From NCBI GenBank assembly GCA_000996275.1, contig LCEG01000001.1, forward strand, positions 248,001-312,000: DNA of 64,000 nt. The letters run 5' to 3'. Below the pieces are notes generated by a model. It worked only from the letters and a program-made list of their open reading frames with translations, did no database searches and was not told the DNA's origin. Source of the DNA: a candidate division TM6 bacterium GW2011_GWE2_42_60 (lineage in GTDB: Bacteria > Babelota > Babeliae > Babelales > Babelaceae). A program made the position numbers and the translations under genes. Numbering within the stretch: the stretch's first letter is position 1; each line of letters begins with the position of its first letter. Of this stretch, positions 27,936 to 37,799 are shown piece by piece.

Positions 27936-28565
27936 ATGGTGCGTGAAACAAAAACAGGCGCTGTTACTGCCGCTGAACTTGGATTAAACGGGGTTGAACA
28001 GAATACTGTTTCTCCGGCCTGTTTTGCAGTTGCAATACGTGCGCAATTACAGAATTGGCGTCAAGGTACGGTTGCTTGTAAAGGGCGCAGTGATGTCAAC
28101 AGAACAGGGAGAAAGCCTTGGAAACAAAAAGGGACTGGCCGTGCTCGTGCCGGTTCATTTAGGTCTCCAATCTGGCGTGGTGGAGGTGTGACTTTTGGTC
28201 CACAACCACGCGTAAGAACGCTTTCGGTACCAAAACAAGTGCGTCGGCTTGCTTTGCAGCAATTGCTGTTAAGTAAGGTTAATGATGGACGCGTCTTTGT
28301 ACTTCCCATTACGTGGACTGATGAAAAACCAAAGACATCAACGGCATGTCGGGCGCTTAAAGCTCTTGGTTTTGAAGACAAGAAGGTAATTCTTTTTGTA
28401 GATATGCACGATTATCGCACACAAGCATCATTTGCTAATGTGCCTAACGTGCGGATGCTTTTCTTTGATCAACCAAATGCTTATGACCTCTCAAATGGCT
28501 CATATTGGCTCTATTTAGAACAAGATGATAAGCTTTTTAAAGAAATGGTAGGCGCATGGATTTAA
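27936..28565 (+). CDS. rplD: Ribosomal protein uL4
   Basis: 209 residues. Exit-tunnel constriction protein; the tunnel loop with RTGRKPWKQKGTGRARAG and PIWRGGGVTFGP is clear. The stop overlaps rplW by 10 bp. In enterobacteria uL4 autoregulates the S10 operon, but no such leader is evident here. Confidence 0.95.
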   Translation: MVRETKTGAVTAAELGLNGVEQNTVSPACFAVAIRAQLQNWRQGTVACKGRSDVNRTGRKPWKQKGTGRARAGSFRSPIWRGGGVTFGPQPRVRTLSVPKQVRRLALQQLLLSKVNDGRVFVLPITWTDEKPKTSTACRALKALGFEDKKVILFVDMHDYRTQASFANVPNVRMLFFDQPNAYDLSNGSYWLYLEQDDKLFKEMVGAWI

Positions 28566-28915
28566 GTATTTATAACATTATTCGTGGCCCACGAGTAACA
28601 CACAAAGCATATGATTTGAATCAAAAATTCCAGCAGTTAGTTTTGGACATTCATCCAAAGGCTAATAAAGGAATGGTCAAAGAGGCTTTGAAGAAGTTAT
28701 TCAATGTTGAGGCTGCGAACGTGCGCATTGTGGTTCGTAAAGGACGTCGACGTCGGTCGGGACGCTTTGTTATTCAAGGATCTCTTAATAAAAAAGCTAT
28801 TGTGACGTTGAAAGAAGGACATGCGGTTAACCTTGGCGTTGATGCTCCTGCTGTTTATGCAGCAGAAGAGGCAGCAAAGGGACCTCAGTTCGATATGGGC
28901 GGCGTTAAAGGGTAA
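28556..28915 (+). CDS. rplW: Ribosomal protein uL23
   Basis: 119 residues. Protein at the tunnel exit that docks trigger factor and SRP. FDIHPKANK-like VLDIHPKANKGMVKEALKKLF and the basic GRRRRSGRFV loop are present. The C-terminus is about 20 residues longer than usual and Ala/Glu-rich. It overlaps the end of rplD. Confidence 0.93.
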   Translation: MDLSIYNIIRGPRVTHKAYDLNQKFQQLVLDIHPKANKGMVKEALKKLFNVEAANVRIVVRKGRRRRSGRFVIQGSLNKKAIVTLKEGHAVNLGVDAPAVYAAEEAAKGPQFDMGGVKG

Positions 28916-28917
28916 AC

Positions 28918-29733
28918 ATGGCTATTATAAGAAGAAAACCGAGAAACTCATCGTTGCGATTTCAGTCATATGTTGATTCGCGAGATATTACAAAAAAGTC
29001 GCCAGAGCGTAGTCTGACTAAAGGTCTTCGTAAAACTGGTGGTCGTAATACCTATGGTCGTATTACCGTTCGCCATCGTGGCGGAGGTGCTCGTCAGCTT
29101 TATCGTATGATCGATTTTGAACGTGCAGTTCGTGATCTTCCTGGTAAGGTAACGGCTGTTGAGTATGATCCAAATCGTAATGTACGTATTGCGCTTATTG
29201 TGTATCCATCGGGTCAAAAGCGGTATGTGTTGCTTCCTCAAGGGATTGTAGTTGGTTCCTCGATTGAAGCGGGCGAATCGGTAGAAGCTCGCGTAGGAAA
29301 TGCATTGCCTTTGCGTAATATTCCAGTTGGTTTTATGGTGCACAATGTGGAACTTAAGCCAGGTGCTGGAGGCCAATTAGCTCGCAGTGCTGGTGCTTCG
29401 ATTCAGTTGATTGCTCGTGAAGATCGATACGCTAAGTTAAAAATGCCTTCTGGTGAAGTTCGTATGGTCCATGAAGATTGTTGGGCAACCGTTGGGGTGC
29501 TTGGCAATGCTGACCATAAAAACATTTCGATTGGTAAGGCCGGTCGGACTCGTCATCTTGGTATTCGTCCAACGGTACGTGGTATGGCTATGAACCCTGT
29601 CGATCACCCAATGGGTGGTGGAGAAGGACGTTCTAAGTCTGGTAAAAGACCACAGTCACCATGGGGTAAGGATGCTAAGGGTACTAAGACCAGAAGACGT
29701 AAGAGTTCATTGATATTGAAGAGAAGAAAGTAG
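28918..29733 (+). CDS. rplB: Ribosomal protein uL2
   Basis: 271 residues. Essential for subunit association and peptidyl transfer. [29 protein letters not shown] and the conserved [14 protein letters not shown] loop with its key His are visible. Two bases separate it from rplW. Confidence 0.97.
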   Translation: MAIIRRKPRNSSLRFQSYVDSRDITKKSPERSLTKGLRKTGGRNTYGRITVRHRGGGARQLYRMIDFERAVRDLPGKVTAVEYDPNRNVRIALIVYPSGQKRYVLLPQGIVVGSSIEAGESVEARVGNALPLRNIPVGFMVHNVELKPGAGGQLARSAGASIQLIAREDRYAKLKMPSGEVRMVHEDCWATVGVLGNADHKNISIGKAGRTRHLGIRPTVRGMAMNPVDHPMGGGEGRSKSGKRPQSPWGKDAKGTKTRRRKSSLILKRRK

Positions 29734-29749
29734 TGCGGGGTACTTAATA

Positions 29750-30061
29750 ATGACTCGATCTGCAAAAAAAGGCCCGTTTGTTGATGACTCGCTTATGACA
29801 AAAGTTGAGCGAGTAAAATCAAGCGGTAAGCGCGAAGTGATAAAAACATGGTCCCGTCGGAGCATGGTAGTTCCTGATTTTGTAGGACTTACCATTGCAG
29901 TACACGATGGAAGAAAATTTGTGCCTGTTTTTATGACCGAGAATATGGTAGGACATCGGTTGGGTGAATTTGCACCAACGAGAACATTTAGAATGCATAG
30001 CGGTCAGCGTAAAGAGGCTACCGGAGGCGGAGCTTCTGCTGCTCCTGCCGCAGCGAAATAG
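29750..30061 (+). CDS. rpsS: Ribosomal protein uS19
   Basis: 103 residues. 30S head protein. [39 protein letters not shown] and [10 protein letters not shown] are diagnostic. The C-terminus ends in a Gly/Ala-rich tail of about 12 residues beyond the family core. Confidence 0.96.
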   Translation: MTRSAKKGPFVDDSLMTKVERVKSSGKREVIKTWSRRSMVVPDFVGLTIAVHDGRKFVPVFMTENMVGHRLGEFAPTRTFRMHSGQRKEATGGGASAAPAAAK

Positions 30062-30069
30062 GTGTGGGT

Positions 30070-30423
30070 ATGAGTATGCGTTTTGTCGCAAAAACAAAGT
30101 ATGTGTGGTACTCCCCTTACAAATTGAGACCACTTGCGGATATTATCCGCGGAAAAGGTGCAGTTGATGCACTTAAGTGGTTGTCTATGTATGGGACAAG
30201 CCGTTCAGTAGCCCTTCAAAAAACATTGGCTTCTGCGGTTGCAAATGCTCATGATCGTGAACAGGTAAAGCCTGCTGATCTTAAGGTATGTGAAGTACGT
30301 ATTGATCAGGGTCCTGTCCGTCGGTATTTTAAACCCGGCGCACAGGGACGTGCGATGCCTCAGCGTAAGCGGCAGTGCCATATAACAGTGATTGTTGAAT
30401 CAAAGAAGATTAAAGAGGCCTAG
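30070..30423 (+). CDS. rplV: Ribosomal protein uL22
   Basis: 117 residues. Lines the exit tunnel; [15 protein letters not shown] and the hairpin tip [19 protein letters not shown] are conserved. The frame is open from GTG 30064, with ATG codons at 30070 and 30076; the exact start is uncertain by four residues. Confidence 0.94.
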   Translation: MSMRFVAKTKYVWYSPYKLRPLADIIRGKGAVDALKWLSMYGTSRSVALQKTLASAVANAHDREQVKPADLKVCEVRIDQGPVRRYFKPGAQGRAMPQRKRQCHITVIVESKKIKEA

Positions 30424-30424
30424 T

Positions 30425-31072
30425 GTGGGACAAAAGGTTAACCCAATAGGGTTTAGAATAGGTGGTGGAAAGCTTCCTCATTCGTCACGGTGGTTTGCTC
30501 GTCAGACATCCTATGCCCAGCTACTAGCAGATGATCTTGCTGTGCGTGATTATGCTAACAAGTATCTTGCGAATGCAGAGCTTGGTAAGGTTGAGATTGA
30601 ACGGGCGGGTGATGTTATGCGCGTCATACTTCATTCGGCACGTCCTGGCGTAGTAATTGGTAAAAAAGGCCAAGAGATTGAGACACTTCGTCAAAAAATG
30701 TCAAAGCTTTTAAAAGGTGTAAGTGTTGAGGTTTCTGTTCAAGAAATCAAGAAGCCTGAACTTGCAGCACGTGTTGTTGCAGCAAGTATTGCTGAGCAGT
30801 TGAAGAAGCGGGTGAGCTTTAAAAAAGTTACTCGTAAGGCAGCAGCAGATGCAATGCGGGCGGGTGCGCGTGGAATTAAAATTCGCGTAAAAGGTCGTTT
30901 GGGTGGAGCTGAAATTGCGCGTGAAGAATGGGTTCGGTTAGGATCTGTGCCTCTTCATACATTGCGTGCAAATATCGATTACCATTTGGGCGAAGCGCTT
31001 ACTACCTATGGCATTATCGGGGTGAAGGTTTGGATCTACACAGGCGATTACAGCGTCTCGGAAGCTAAATAG
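30425..31072 (+). CDS. rpsC: Ribosomal protein uS3
   Basis: 215 residues, starting at GTG 30425 with the canonical [12 protein letters not shown], one base after the rplV stop. The KH domain loop is [12 protein letters not shown]. The C-terminal GAEIAREEW and GVKVWIY segments are intact. Forms part of the mRNA entry channel with uS4 and uS5. Confidence 0.96.
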   Translation: MGQKVNPIGFRIGGGKLPHSSRWFARQTSYAQLLADDLAVRDYANKYLANAELGKVEIERAGDVMRVILHSARPGVVIGKKGQEIETLRQKMSKLLKGVSVEVSVQEIKKPELAARVVAASIAEQLKKRVSFKKVTRKAAADAMRAGARGIKIRVKGRLGGAEIAREEWVRLGSVPLHTLRANIDYHLGEALTTYGIIGVKVWIYTGDYSVSEAK

Positions 31073-31081
31073 GGTGCTATT

Positions 31082-31561
31082 ATGTTGATGCCAAAAAAAA
31101 TTCGCTATAGAAAAGTGCAACGCGGAACACTTAAGGGTCGTTCAAAGGGAGCACGCGAGGTCTATTTTGGAGAATTCGGACTTCAAGCAATTGATCCAGG
31201 CTGGGTAACCGCTCAGCAAATTGAATCAGTTCGCGTGACGCTTACTCGAAAACTCAAGAAAGTAGGTCAAGTATTTTTGCGTGTTTTCCCTGATAAGCCT
31301 GTTACTAAAAAACCTGCCGAAACTCGAATGGGTAAAGGTAAGGGTGCAGTTGAGCTTTGGGTTTCGCCGGTCAAGCGTGGACGTGTAATGTTTGAAATTT
31401 CTGGTCTAGAAGAAGCTGAAGCAAAAAAAGTTTTGCATATGGCTGCTTGTAAACTTCCTATTAGAACACGCATTGTAAAACGTGAAACACCACTTGCTCA
31501 GCCAGTAGTTGCACAGTCAGTTGACAAACCCGTTGTTGGAGCTGATCATGATCAAAAATGA
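31082..31561 (+). CDS. rplP: Ribosomal protein uL16
   Basis: Begins [36 protein letters not shown] and [23 protein letters not shown] match the family. At 159 residues it is about 20 longer than typical: a Val/Gln/Pro/Asp C-terminal tail overlaps the rpmC start by 14 bp. The protein contacts tRNA at the A and P sites. Confidence 0.95.
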   Translation: MLMPKKIRYRKVQRGTLKGRSKGAREVYFGEFGLQAIDPGWVTAQQIESVRVTLTRKLKKVGQVFLRVFPDKPVTKKPAETRMGKGKGAVELWVSPVKRGRVMFEISGLEEAEAKKVLHMAACKLPIRTRIVKRETPLAQPVVAQSVDKPVVGADHDQK

Positions 31562-31736
31562 AGAATTGAAGAAAATGACTCAAGAGCAGCTTGCGGTTAA
31601 AGCGGAAGAGTTGCGTCGCGACTTGTTCCAGCTCCGTTTGCGTATTGCAACATCGCCAGTCAAGTCATTTTCTTCTGATCAGAAGAAAATGAAACGGACA
31701 ATAGCACGCGTTTTGACGCATATGAATCGAAATTAA
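31548..31736 (+). CDS. rpmC: Ribosomal protein uL29
   Basis: 62 residues, [15 protein letters not shown] to the basic MKRTIARVLTHMNRN end. ATG 31548 sits within the last codons of rplP, with GGAG nine bases upstream. Two-helix protein at the tunnel exit. Confidence 0.94.
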   Translation: MIKNEELKKMTQEQLAVKAEELRRDLFQLRLRIATSPVKSFSSDQKKMKRTIARVLTHMNRN

Positions 31737-31748
31737 TGGGGAGGGACT

Positions 31749-32021
31749 ATGACAAATAAGACGGAAAATAATCCCAAGAGGACCATGGTTGGAGCAGTAA
31801 TCTCCGATAAAATGGAAAAAACCATCGTGGTCAAGGTTCCACGTTCTTACATACATCCGATCTACGGAAAGGTTGTTCGTACGGATAAGACCTATAAAGT
31901 TCATGATGAAAAAGAACTTTCTGGGGTTGGAGACAAGGTGGAGATTTACGAAGGTCCACATATATCAAAAACAAAATATATGTACTTGTTGCGCGTTCTT
32001 GAATCCGCAACAGTAAAGTAG
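31749..32021 (+). CDS. rpsQ: Ribosomal protein uS17
   Basis: 90 residues. OB-fold protein; GAVISDKMEKTIVVKV and VGDKVEIYEGPHISKTKYMYLLRVL are typical. GGGGAGGGACT just before the ATG is a strong ribosome-binding site. Last gene of the S10 group, with no break before rplN. Confidence 0.96.
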   Translation: MTNKTENNPKRTMVGAVISDKMEKTIVVKVPRSYIHPIYGKVVRTDKTYKVHDEKELSGVGDKVEIYEGPHISKTKYMYLLRVLESATVK

Positions 32022-32039
32022 TTTGGTGGTTGGAACGTT

Positions 32040-32417
32040 ATGGCTATTCAAAAAGAATCGTATCTGAAGGCAGCTGACAATTCGGGAGCTCTCGAGTTAC
32101 AGTGCATCCACCTTATTGGTGGATCTAAGAAGAAAAAAGCGTACATTGGTGATATGATCAAATGTGCGGTAAAAAAAGCTGTTCCTGGTGCGACAGTTAA
32201 AAAAAGTGATGTAATCACTGCCGTTATCGTGAGAACAGTAAAAGAATATCGTCGTGAAGATGGTAGTTATATACGGTTTGGCGATAATGCTGCGGTTATT
32301 ATAAAGTCACTTGATGACCAAACACCAATTGGAACACGTATTTTCGGTCCAATTGCACGTGAATTGCGTCAACTTGGATTCTCTAAAATTGTTTCTTTAG
32401 CACCAGAAGTGCTTTAA
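32040..32417 (+). CDS. rplN: Ribosomal protein uL14
   Basis: 125 residues. Intersubunit-bridge protein and binding site of Rsf[34 protein letters not shown] and [13 protein letters not shown] are conserved. Confidence 0.97.
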   Translation: MAIQKESYLKAADNSGALELQCIHLIGGSKKKKAYIGDMIKCAVKKAVPGATVKKSDVITAVIVRTVKEYRREDGSYIRFGDNAAVIIKSLDDQTPIGTRIFGPIARELRQLGFSKIVSLAPEVL

Positions 32418-32426
32418 GGTGATACT

Positions 32427-32648
32427 ATGCATGTAAAAAAAAATGATATGGTTTTAGTAATCGCTGGTAATGATAAAGGGAAAAAGGGCGCTGTTATTGA
32501 TATTTTGCCTGAAAAGGGTAAAATAAAAGTACAGAATGTTGCTATCGCTACGCGGCACAAGAATAAGTCTTCTCGTAGTGGTGGTGCAAAACCGGGAATA
32601 ACAAAACAAGAGCGTTGGATAGATTCATCCAATGTCAAAAAAATCTAA
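32427..32648 (+). CDS. rplX: Ribosomal protein uL24 (short form)
   Basis: 73 residues, shorter than the usual 100-110. The KOW motif NDMVLVIAGNDKGKKGAVIDI is intact, and the protein ends soon after GGAKPGITKQERWIDSSNV, so the C-terminal extension common in bacteria is missing. Confidence 0.93.
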   Translation: MHVKKNDMVLVIAGNDKGKKGAVIDILPEKGKIKVQNVAIATRHKNKSSRSGGAKPGITKQERWIDSSNVKKI

Positions 32649-32695
32649 GAAGTGCACACATGTGCACTCTTTGATTGAGTTTAATAAGGTTTATT

Positions 32696-33283
32696 ATGGC
32701 TAAGGCTCAAGCTACGACAGAAGGCGGAAATCGCCTGAAAGTTTTTTACAACACAACGGTGCGTCCTAACCTGCAGGAAACACTTGGGTTAAAAAATATA
32801 ATGCAGGTACCGAAGGTTTCTAAGGTCGTCATAAATGTTGGCGTCAAAGAAGCAGTAGGCGACAGTAAAGAACTTCAATTTGTTACGAAAGTAGTTGAAG
32901 CAATTGCTGGGCAATTACCAATTAAAACCGCTGCGCGCAAATCGATTGCAGGTTTTAAAATTCGTGAAGGCATGCAAATTGGCGTCTGTGTAACACTACG
33001 CGGTGCTCGTATGTATGCATTTTTGGATAAATTAATTAATTTGTCGTTGCCGAAGGTCCGTGATTTTCAGGGTGTGCCACAAAAGCTTGATAGACAAGGG
33101 AATTATAACCTTGGTATTAAGGAGTGGAACATCTTCCCTGAAGCTGAAGCGGCTGGTGCAAGTGAGAAGATTCGCGGCTTGAATGTAACAATCTGTACGA
33201 CAACGCAAAGTGACGAGCAGGCATATGCTCTTCTTAAAGAACTTGGAATGCCGTTTGTTAAACAGACAAGTAAGGTGCGTTAA
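32696..33283 (+). CDS. rplE: Ribosomal protein uL5
   Basis: 195 residues. Binds 5S rRNA. MQVPKVSKVVINVGVKEAV, GQLPIKTAARKSIAGFKIREG and the P-site loop region FDFRGVP-like VRDFQGVPQKLDRQGNYNLGI are visible. AAGG lies seven bases before ATG 32696. The stop overlaps the rpsN ATG (TAATG). Confidence 0.96.
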   Translation: MAKAQATTEGGNRLKVFYNTTVRPNLQETLGLKNIMQVPKVSKVVINVGVKEAVGDSKELQFVTKVVEAIAGQLPIKTAARKSIAGFKIREGMQIGVCVTLRGARMYAFLDKLINLSLPKVRDFQGVPQKLDRQGNYNLGIKEWNIFPEAEAAGASEKIRGLNVTICTTTQSDEQAYALLKELGMPFVKQTSKVR

Positions 33284-33468
33284 TGGCTAGAAAAGCATTA
33301 GTTGAAAAAAATAACAAGATACCAGTTACTTCGGTAAAACACAGAAATCGGTGTTCACGCTGTGGTCGTGCGCGCGGTTATATGGGTTTTTTCAAGTTGT
33401 GTCGTCTCTGTTTTCGTAACCTCGCAATGAATGGATTATTGCCTGGTGTGAAAAAGTTGAGCTGGTAG
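33283..33468 (+). CDS. rpsN: Ribosomal protein uS14, zinc-binding (type Z)
   Basis: 61 residues. The zinc ribbon CSRCGR...CRLCFR marks the short C+ form. Followed by the conserved FRNLAMNGLLPGVKKLSW end. Start codon overlaps the end of rplE. Confidence 0.96.
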   Translation: MARKALVEKNNKIPVTSVKHRNRCSRCGRARGYMGFFKLCRLCFRNLAMNGLLPGVKKLSW

Positions 33469-33485
33469 ATGGTACGAGGATTGCG

Positions 33486-33884
33486 ATGTCAGTAGATACA
33501 ATAGGAAATTTCCTAACAACTATACGAAATGCAGTTGAGCGTTCAAAGCGCTCGGTTTCGGTTCCGTATTCCAGCATGGTTTTGCGCATATCAGAAGTTC
33601 TGAAGCGTGAAGGTTTTATTCGTGATTTCTCTGTTATTCAGGAAGAAGGGTGTTCTTTTAAGACGCTTCAAGTTTTCTTGAAATATATGGATGGAGAATC
33701 AGTTATTCATGAAATTGATCGTGTAAGTACCCCTGGCCGTCGTATGTACGAAGGTGCTTCAAAGTTGCGTCGTGTTGTGAGTGGCCTTGGTGTTGCGATT
33801 GTAACAACAAGTGTTGGCATTATGACCGACAAAGAAGCGCGTCAGCGTGGTATTGGCGGTGAAGTTTTATGCACGGTGTGGTAA
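33486..33884 (+). CDS. rpsH: Ribosomal protein uS8
   Basis: 132 residues. Binds helix 21 of 16S rRNA. IGNFLTTIRNAVERSKRSVSVPYS and the C-terminal STSVGIMTDKEARQRGIGGEVLCTVW-type ending (with the TSxGIMTDKEAR signature) are diagnostic. In E. coli this protein represses the spc operon. Confidence 0.96.
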   Translation: MSVDTIGNFLTTIRNAVERSKRSVSVPYSSMVLRISEVLKREGFIRDFSVIQEEGCSFKTLQVFLKYMDGESVIHEIDRVSTPGRRMYEGASKLRRVVSGLGVAIVTTSVGIMTDKEARQRGIGGEVLCTVW

Positions 33885-33896
33885 GGGGCTGATAGC

Positions 33897-34433
33897 ATGT
33901 CAAAAATTGGAAGAAAACCAATAGAGCTTGGTGCTGTAAAGGTTCAGATAGACGGGCAAATGGTTCATTTTAAGGGAAAAAACGCAGAAGGTGACCATTT
34001 GGTTCCTGATGTTATTAAGCCTGAATTTGAAGGTGATTGCCTGGTGCTTAAACAGGCTCTTAAAACAAGTGACACCAATCGGTTGTGGGGTCTTCATCGC
34101 GCGTTGCTTTCGAATAAAATCGTGGGCGCTGGCGAGGGATTCAAGAAACAAGTAAAGATTGTGGGGCTTGGTTTTAAGGCCATTAAAAAAGGACCTGGTC
34201 TTGAGTTTTCTTTGGGTTATAGCCATAAGATAGATTTTCCGTTGCCTAAAGATGTTACGGTTGAAATTGATAAAACAGGACAAGGGTTGGCCTTCTGGTC
34301 AAACAATAAAGAATTATTGGGCCTTGTGTGTAGCAAAATAGTTGCATTACGTCCACCAGAGCCTTACAAGGGAACCGGTGTGTTCCGTGAAGGCGATGTG
34401 ATAATACGTAAAGCTGGTAAAGCGAAGGCATAG
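33897..34433 (+). CDS. rplF: Ribosomal protein uL6
   Basis: 178 residues, two repeated domains near the factor-binding site. MSKIGRKPIEL opens and PPEPYKGTGVFREGDVIIRKAGKAK closes the protein, the latter containing the family signature. Confidence 0.96.
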   Translation: MSKIGRKPIELGAVKVQIDGQMVHFKGKNAEGDHLVPDVIKPEFEGDCLVLKQALKTSDTNRLWGLHRALLSNKIVGAGEGFKKQVKIVGLGFKAIKKGPGLEFSLGYSHKIDFPLPKDVTVEIDKTGQGLAFWSNNKELLGLVCSKIVALRPPEPYKGTGVFREGDVIIRKAGKAKA

Positions 34434-34456
34434 AATATTTTGGGCGGAGTTGAGCA

Positions 34457-34813
34457 GTGTCATTAGAAAGAAAAGTGGCTCAGAGTGCGCGGCGCCGTGC
34501 GTTGCGAGTACGTGGGAAATTCAAAACAATTGGCAATACATTGCCACGTGTTTCGGTTTTCCGGAGTTCACAGCATATGTATGCACAGGTAATTGATGAT
34601 CAAGCGCAGCGTACATTGGTAAGTTGTTCATCGCTTGAGTTTGAGGTTTCTGGTGATAAGAAAACTGTTGCTAAGGCGATAGGACTCGAGCTTGCAAAAC
34701 GTGCATTAGAAAAAAAAATCGATGCAGCTGTTTTTGATCGTGGTCAATTTTTATATCATGGTCGGGTAAAAGCACTTGCGGATGGTCTGCGTGAAGGCGG
34801 AATGCGCATCTAA
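34457..34813 (+). CDS. rplR: Ribosomal protein uL18
   Basis: 118 residues. 5S rRNA-binding protein. RVSVFRSSQHMYAQVIDD and FDRGQFLYHGRVKALADGLREGG are conserved. Translation starts at GTG 34457, with GGAG seven bases upstream. Confidence 0.95.
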   Translation: MSLERKVAQSARRRALRVRGKFKTIGNTLPRVSVFRSSQHMYAQVIDDQAQRTLVSCSSLEFEVSGDKKTVAKAIGLELAKRALEKKIDAAVFDRGQFLYHGRVKALADGLREGGMRI

Positions 34814-34841
34814 TGAGAAATGATAAGTGGGAATAAATAGG

Positions 34842-35351
34842 ATGTCAGAGACAACGTTTATAGACTTGGTAGTGAGCGTAAGACGCGTGACCAAAGTTAC
34901 AAAAGGTGGAAAGCAATTTTCGTTTTCTGCATTTGTAGTTTCTGGTGATGGCAAAGGCAAGGTTGGAATTGGGCTTGGTAAGAGCCGCGATGTTGCTTCT
35001 GCAATTGCTAAAGCTACAGTAAGAGCACATAAAGATTTGTTCAATGTGCCATTACGTGGGAAAACAATTCCTTATATGGTTACTGGGCACCATGGAGCGA
35101 GCAACGTAGTTCTGTGCCCGGCATCAAAAGGAACAGGTTTAATTGCTGGTGGTGCCGTACGTGCCGTACTTAAGGCAGTTGGTGCTGTTGATATACTTGC
35201 AAAATCGATTGGTCCTTCTGGATGCGGTCAGAATTTGGTAAAAGCAACATTAAACGCGCTTGCAAAATTAAGATCTGCTTCTCATATTGCTCATTTGAGA
35301 GGTAAAACAGTTGAAGAAATAACAAAGGGTAGCCATGGTTCTGTCGCTTGA
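34842..35351 (+). CDS. rpsE: Ribosomal protein uS5
   Basis: 169 residues from ATG 34842; an in-frame GTG at 34827 would add five. The double-stranded RNA-binding part has [18 protein letters not shown] and [17 protein letters not shown]; the C-terminal part has [21 protein letters not shown]. Its end overlaps rplO by 17 bp, leaving no room for rpmD (uL30), which normally sits between them. Confidence 0.96.
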   Translation: MSETTFIDLVVSVRRVTKVTKGGKQFSFSAFVVSGDGKGKVGIGLGKSRDVASAIAKATVRAHKDLFNVPLRGKTIPYMVTGHHGASNVVLCPASKGTGLIAGGAVRAVLKAVGAVDILAKSIGPSGCGQNLVKATLNALAKLRSASHIAHLRGKTVEEITKGSHGSVA

Positions 35352-35778
35352 CAATCGAGTTGGTCTTGTAAAAAAAAGAAAGCGTGTTGGTCGTGGCGGT
35401 AGTCGCGGAGGCACGTCTAGTCGGGGTATGAAGGGACAAAAGAGTCGCTCTGGCGGTGGTGTTGGTGTACTTTTTGAAGGCGGTCAAATGCCTTTAGCTC
35501 GTCGTATGCCAAAGCGCGGCTTTTGCAATACATTTTTCAAAACGCCGATTGCAATCGTCAATCTTGATCAATTAAATTATTTTTTTGAAGACGGTACTGA
35601 AGTAACGCGTGAAGCATTGGTCGGTTCTGGTCTGTTGAGTGTGCGTAACTCAGGTAATGTTAAGATCCTTGGAAAAGGAAGTCTTGAGAAAAACCTGAAA
35701 GTTCATGCAAATGCATTCAGCAAGTCCGCAGCTGAAGCGATTGTGAAGTGCGGTGGTGAGGTGCACGTAGTAGCCTAG
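35335..35778 (+). CDS. rplO: Ribosomal protein uL15
   Basis: 147 residues. The long basic Gly-rich N-terminus ([20 protein letters not shown], then [21 protein letters not shown]) and the RRMPKRGF motif mark uL15. Late assembly protein. Starts inside the end of rpsE. Confidence 0.96.
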   Translation: MVLSLDNRVGLVKKRKRVGRGGSRGGTSSRGMKGQKSRSGGGVGVLFEGGQMPLARRMPKRGFCNTFFKTPIAIVNLDQLNYFFEDGTEVTREALVGSGLLSVRNSGNVKILGKGSLEKNLKVHANAFSKSAAEAIVKCGGEVHVVA

Positions 35779-35793
35779 GAGAGGGGGAGAATC

Positions 35794-37107
35794 GTGATTC
35801 TGCTCAGGAACTTTAAGAATATTTTCTTAATCCCGGAACTGTTGAAAAAGTTGCTTTTTACACTTGGGGTTATTGTTGTTTTTCGCATAGGCTCGTTTAT
35901 TCCTGTTGTAGGAATAAACGTTCCATTGCTTGCTAGTTTTATGGATCGAGCTGGGGCTGCAGGAGGCCTTTTGGGATACCTAGATGTTATCTCTGGAGGT
36001 AGTCTACAGCGGTGTACGCTTTTTGCGCTCGGTATCGGTCCCTATATTTCATCATCGATTATTATGCAGTTAATGAGTATGACGGTGCCATACTTTGAGC
36101 GCATGATAAAAGAAGGTGACTATGGATATAAACTGCTTAACCAGTACACGCGATACCTAACGTTTGCCTTAAGCGTAATGTATAGTTTAACATATGCTAC
36201 TTTTCTTGAGCGTGCAGGCTTGGTGTTGAATCCAGGCATGTCCTTTAGAATAGTATTTGTGCTTTCGTTAACGCTTGGGTCGATGTTTGTTATGTGGCTT
36301 GGTGAGCAGATTTCTATGATGGGTGTAGGGAATGGAAGCTCGATGCTGATTTTTTCAGGTATTGTAGCACACTTCCCCGATTACTTTATCAAGACGTATG
36401 TTGCAGTTGAGAACGGGAATATGCATCTTTTTGTAGCACTGTTTGTGTTGCTTTTCTTTATGGCTGTTACGGCTTGCATTGTATTTCTTGAAAAGGGTGA
36501 TCGTAAAATTCCTGTGCAATATGCGCGGCGTGTTGTTGGTCGAAAAGTATATGGGGGGCAGTCCACCTATATACCTTTTAAGATTAATACTGCCGGTGTT
36601 ATGCCTGCGATTTTTGCACAATCTATCTTGCAAGTTCCACTCTTCCTGCTTCAAATGTTGGCAGGACGTTTTCTAATTGCAAAAACCATGCTTGAGCATT
36701 TTACTTATACGGGTTTCCTTTTTAATCTCTTTCAGTTTGCTCTGATTGTATTCTTTACCTTCTTTTATACAGAGTTGGTTTATAATCCAGACAAGCTTTC
36801 TGACCAGATGAAAAAGAATGGCGGATTTATTCCGGGTATTCGCCCAGGGAAAAGCACAGCAGATTATTTCTATTACATATTAACGCGAGTCGGCCTGGTG
36901 GGAGCACTCTATCTTGGGATGCTTTCGATTATGCCAAACGTGTTATTAATGATAGTGCCTGGATTGCCTTTCTATATTGGCGGAACTTCGTTGTTGATCG
37001 TGGTTGGTGTTGCGCTTGAGTTTGCGTCTCAGGTTGAGTCATATCTTATTGAGCGTAACTACAAGGGCTTTTTAACAACAGGTCAGATGAAGAATAGGAT
37101 TGCATGA
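35794..37107 (+). CDS. secY: Protein translocase subunit SecY
   Basis: 437 residues, ten membrane helices, channel of the Sec translocon. IPVVGIN near the start, GGSLQRCTLFALGIGPYISSSIIMQL (plug/TM2 region), the PVQYARRVVGRKVYGGQSTYIPFKINTAGVMPAIFA loop and GFIPGIRPGKSTADYF are conserved. GTG 35794 follows a strong GAGAGGGGGAG site. The stop overlaps the adk ATG (ATGA). Confidence 0.97.
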   Translation: MILLRNFKNIFLIPELLKKLLFTLGVIVVFRIGSFIPVVGINVPLLASFMDRAGAAGGLLGYLDVISGGSLQRCTLFALGIGPYISSSIIMQLMSMTVPYFERMIKEGDYGYKLLNQYTRYLTFALSVMYSLTYATFLERAGLVLNPGMSFRIVFVLSLTLGSMFVMWLGEQISMMGVGNGSSMLIFSGIVAHFPDYFIKTYVAVENGNMHLFVALFVLLFFMAVTACIVFLEKGDRKIPVQYARRVVGRKVYGGQSTYIPFKINTAGVMPAIFAQSILQVPLFLLQMLAGRFLIAKTMLEHFTYTGFLFNLFQFALIVFFTFFYTELVYNPDKLSDQMKKNGGFIPGIRPGKSTADYFYYILTRVGLVGALYLGMLSIMPNVLLMIVPGLPFYIGGTSLLIVVGVALEFASQVESYLIERNYKGFLTTGQMKNRIA

Positions 37108-37793
37108 ACGCACAAAAGAAATCAATAATAATTTTCATGGGGCCTCCGGGTGCGGGAAAAGGGTCTATTGCTCAGTTGTGCGTTGATCGGCTTGGATGGA
37201 AGCAAGTTTCGCTTGGTAATCTCTGTCGGTTAAGAGCCGCTGAGAACTCGGAAGAGTGCAAGCAAATAGCTTTTTTTATCAAATCTGGTAAATTAGTACC
37301 TGATGACTTGATTCTCTCGACGGTGCGTTCTTGGCTTGAGGAATATGCCCATACATTTACTGTATTGATACTTGATGGGTTTCCTCGTACCTTGGTGCAA
37401 GCCGAGGCATTTCAAAAGATGTTGCAAACGGTCGATCAATTGGCTTCTATTGAGCTTAAATTGATTGTTCTTGAAATACCTGATGAAAAAGTCACACAGC
37501 GGCTGATGTCTCGGTTAATGTGTTCGAATAAGTCGTGTGGGGCAACCTACTCTTCACTTGAGCGGACTTTGCAACCAGAGATTGAGGGGGTTTGTGATCG
37601 ATGTGGCAGTGCGCTTGTAGTTCGTACCGATGATACATTGGAAGCGATTGCGGAGCGGTTGCGCATTTATCATGAGCATGCTGAAAGAATGATCGCGTTT
37701 TATCAAGCGCAGGGTGTTGCTCTGCATAAGATAAATGTTGATCGTTCACTTGAAAATATTTTTGATGATATTAAACAGAAGTTAGAGGTCTAG
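37104..37793 (+). CDS. adk: Adenylate kinase with zinc-binding LID
   Basis: 229 residues. Interconverts ATP, AMP and ADP in the cytoplasm. P-loop GPPGAGKGS is at about 13-21; DGFPRTLVQAEAF binds AMP. The long LID carries a CSNKSC...CDRCG cysteine set for structural zinc. The usual DDT/Arg LID pattern appears as RTDDTLEAIAERL. The start overlaps secY by four bases, a typical secY-adk-map arrangement. Confidence 0.94.
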   Translation: MNAQKKSIIIFMGPPGAGKGSIAQLCVDRLGWKQVSLGNLCRLRAAENSEECKQIAFFIKSGKLVPDDLILSTVRSWLEEYAHTFTVLILDGFPRTLVQAEAFQKMLQTVDQLASIELKLIVLEIPDEKVTQRLMSRLMCSNKSCGATYSSLERTLQPEIEGVCDRCGSALVVRTDDTLEAIAERLRIYHEHAERMIAFYQAQGVALHKINVDRSLENIFDDIKQKLEV

Positions 37794-37799
37794 TATTTT

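Noticed and set aside
30392-30424. Upstream start for rpsC inside rplV
   Set aside because: The conserved uS3 N-terminus [12 protein letters not shown] begins exactly at GTG 30425.
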